Positions 63,629 to 64,000 of a stretch of 64,000 nt of DNA are shown piece by piece. Position 1 is the stretch's first letter. Each line of letters begins with the position of its first letter. The notes beneath the pieces are model-generated. The model was not told where the DNA came from and did not search any database. It saw only the letters and a list, made by a program, of their open reading frames with translations. Source of the stretch: Sphingobium jiangsuense (GTDB lineage: Bacteria; Pseudomonadota; Alphaproteobacteria; Sphingomonadales; Sphingomonadaceae); assembly GCF_014196495.1 (NCBI RefSeq), contig NZ_JACIDT010000011.1, forward strand, positions 62,001 to 126,000, given 5' to 3'. The translations under genes were made by a program, and so were the position numbers.

Positions 63629-63919
63629 ATGACCCACTATTTCCTGATCCAGTACCGGCAGACCGGCAGCAACGAACTGCGCGAGGAGAAGAGGGGCGAG
63701 CATATCGCCTATCGCAAGGGGCTGGGCGCGGCGCTGGCGCTGGCCGGGCCGCTGCTGGACGAGGAGGGGCGGCCGGTCGGCAGCGTCATCATCCTGCGCG
63801 CGGAGGATCGCGGCGCGGCGGAGCGGATCGCGACCAGCGATCCCTTCGTCGCGGCCGGGCTGCTGGAACTGGAGTCGATACAGGCGATGCGCATCGCGGC
63901 GATGGCGCCGCCCGCCTGA
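63629..63919 (+). CDS. YciI-family protein
   Basis: 96 residues of the YciI dimeric alpha/beta fold: FLIQYRQTG at the start, R..H..Y-type KRGEHIAYRKGL, GPLLDEEGRPVGSVIIL and SDPFVAAGLLE. The conserved His and Asp positions of this family suggest acid-base chemistry; muconolactone isomerase-like members occur in aromatic pathways. It is the last gene of the ring-cleavage operon and its stop lies inside a large hairpin. Confidence 0.85.
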   Translation: MTHYFLIQYRQTGSNELREEKRGEHIAYRKGLGAALALAGPLLDEEGRPVGSVIILRAEDRGAAERIATSDPFVAAGLLELESIQAMRIAAMAPPA

Positions 63920-63938
63920 AGGACGGGCGGCGCCATCG
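63900..63938. terminator. Hairpin ending the ring-cleavage operon
   Basis: A perfect 15-base stem (63900-63914 with 63924-63938) and a nine-base loop overlapping the YciI stop codon. There is no T-run. It could act in both directions, since a gene on the minus strand ends at 63941. Confidence 0.5.
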
Positions 63939-63940
63939 TC

Positions 63941-64000
63941 CTATCTTCCGAGCGCGCGCAGCAGCCGGGCGGCGTCCATCGGCTTGCCCTCCATGCCGAC
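63941..64000 (-). CDS. C-terminal end of an unidentified protein
   Basis: The minus-strand frame is open from the right edge of the window to a TAG at 63941-63943, encoding VGMEGKPMDAARLLRALGR. It is too short to assign. It is convergent with the YciI gene across the hairpin. Confidence 0.45.
   Translation of the reverse strand, partial: VGMEGKPMDAARLLRALGR

Noticed and set aside
29720-63940. Catabolic region as a transposon or integrative element
   Set aside because: No transposase, integrase, flanking inverted repeats or direct repeats were found; transfer remains possible but is unsupported.

Overview
The window is GC-rich, densely packed proteobacterial chromosome. Gene content and order point to an alphaproteobacterium of the sphingomonad type: an ftsE-ftsX-YdcF-plsC operon, an MJ0042 zinc-ribbon membrane protein, a stand-alone proteobacterial sortase with its target, abundant TonB receptors, and LigB/LigJ/LigK-like catabolic proteins. 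This assignment is inferred from gene content; there is no rRNA in the window. No insertion sequence, integrase, CRISPR array or replication origin was seen.

Left part (1 to about 29.7 kb) is mostly core genome. It holds a LysE-type exporter end, pheS-pheT, peptide release factor 3, a double-PilZ protein, hisC, a TyrA-type dehydrogenase, plsC, a YdcF protein, ftsX-ftsE, the MJ0042 protein, tRNA-Leu(GAG), and an ABC exporter pair beside an arylesterase lipoprotein. A helix-turn-helix regulator, the sortase pair, a RoxA-type ribosomal hydroxylase, rluE and several small metabolic or stress genes follow (hemerythrin, histidine phosphatase, NnrD, methyltransferases). It ends with an EamA exporter divergent from an Lrp regulator.

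Right part (about 29.8 to 63.9 kb) is an accessory catabolic region. It has two VanA/DdmC-like Rieske oxygenases, three SDRs, two TonB receptors, four MFS transporters, a MarR and two paralogous FCD-type GntR regulators. It also has an MBL-fold hydrolase, a zinc-type alcohol dehydrogenase lacking its usual catalytic cysteine, a flavin-dependent monooxygenase with a BNR-propeller partner, and two amidohydrolases. The right-hand operon (59474-63919) carries a LigJ-like hydratase, a LigB-like extradiol dioxygenase, three RraA/LigK-fold proteins and a YciI protein. I read this operon as a ring-cleavage and lower pathway of the protocatechuate/gallate 4,5-cleavage type, ending in an aldolase. The upstream Rieske and flavin oxygenases would prepare an aromatic, possibly methoxylated, substrate. 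The substrate itself cannot be read from the sequence.

Two unusual themes run through the accessory region. First, five genes encode exported NTF2/SnoaL-fold proteins (one with two domains) and four encode paralogous small DoxX-like membrane proteins. They recur in mixed pairs beside the oxygenase and receptor genes. Second, at least 14 intergenic regions carry AT-rich elements built from ATTGnnTAC-like half-sites (best palindrome ATTGTATAACAAT). One lies directly upstream of a GntR gene, so most of the region looks like one regulon. I did not see these elements in the core part.
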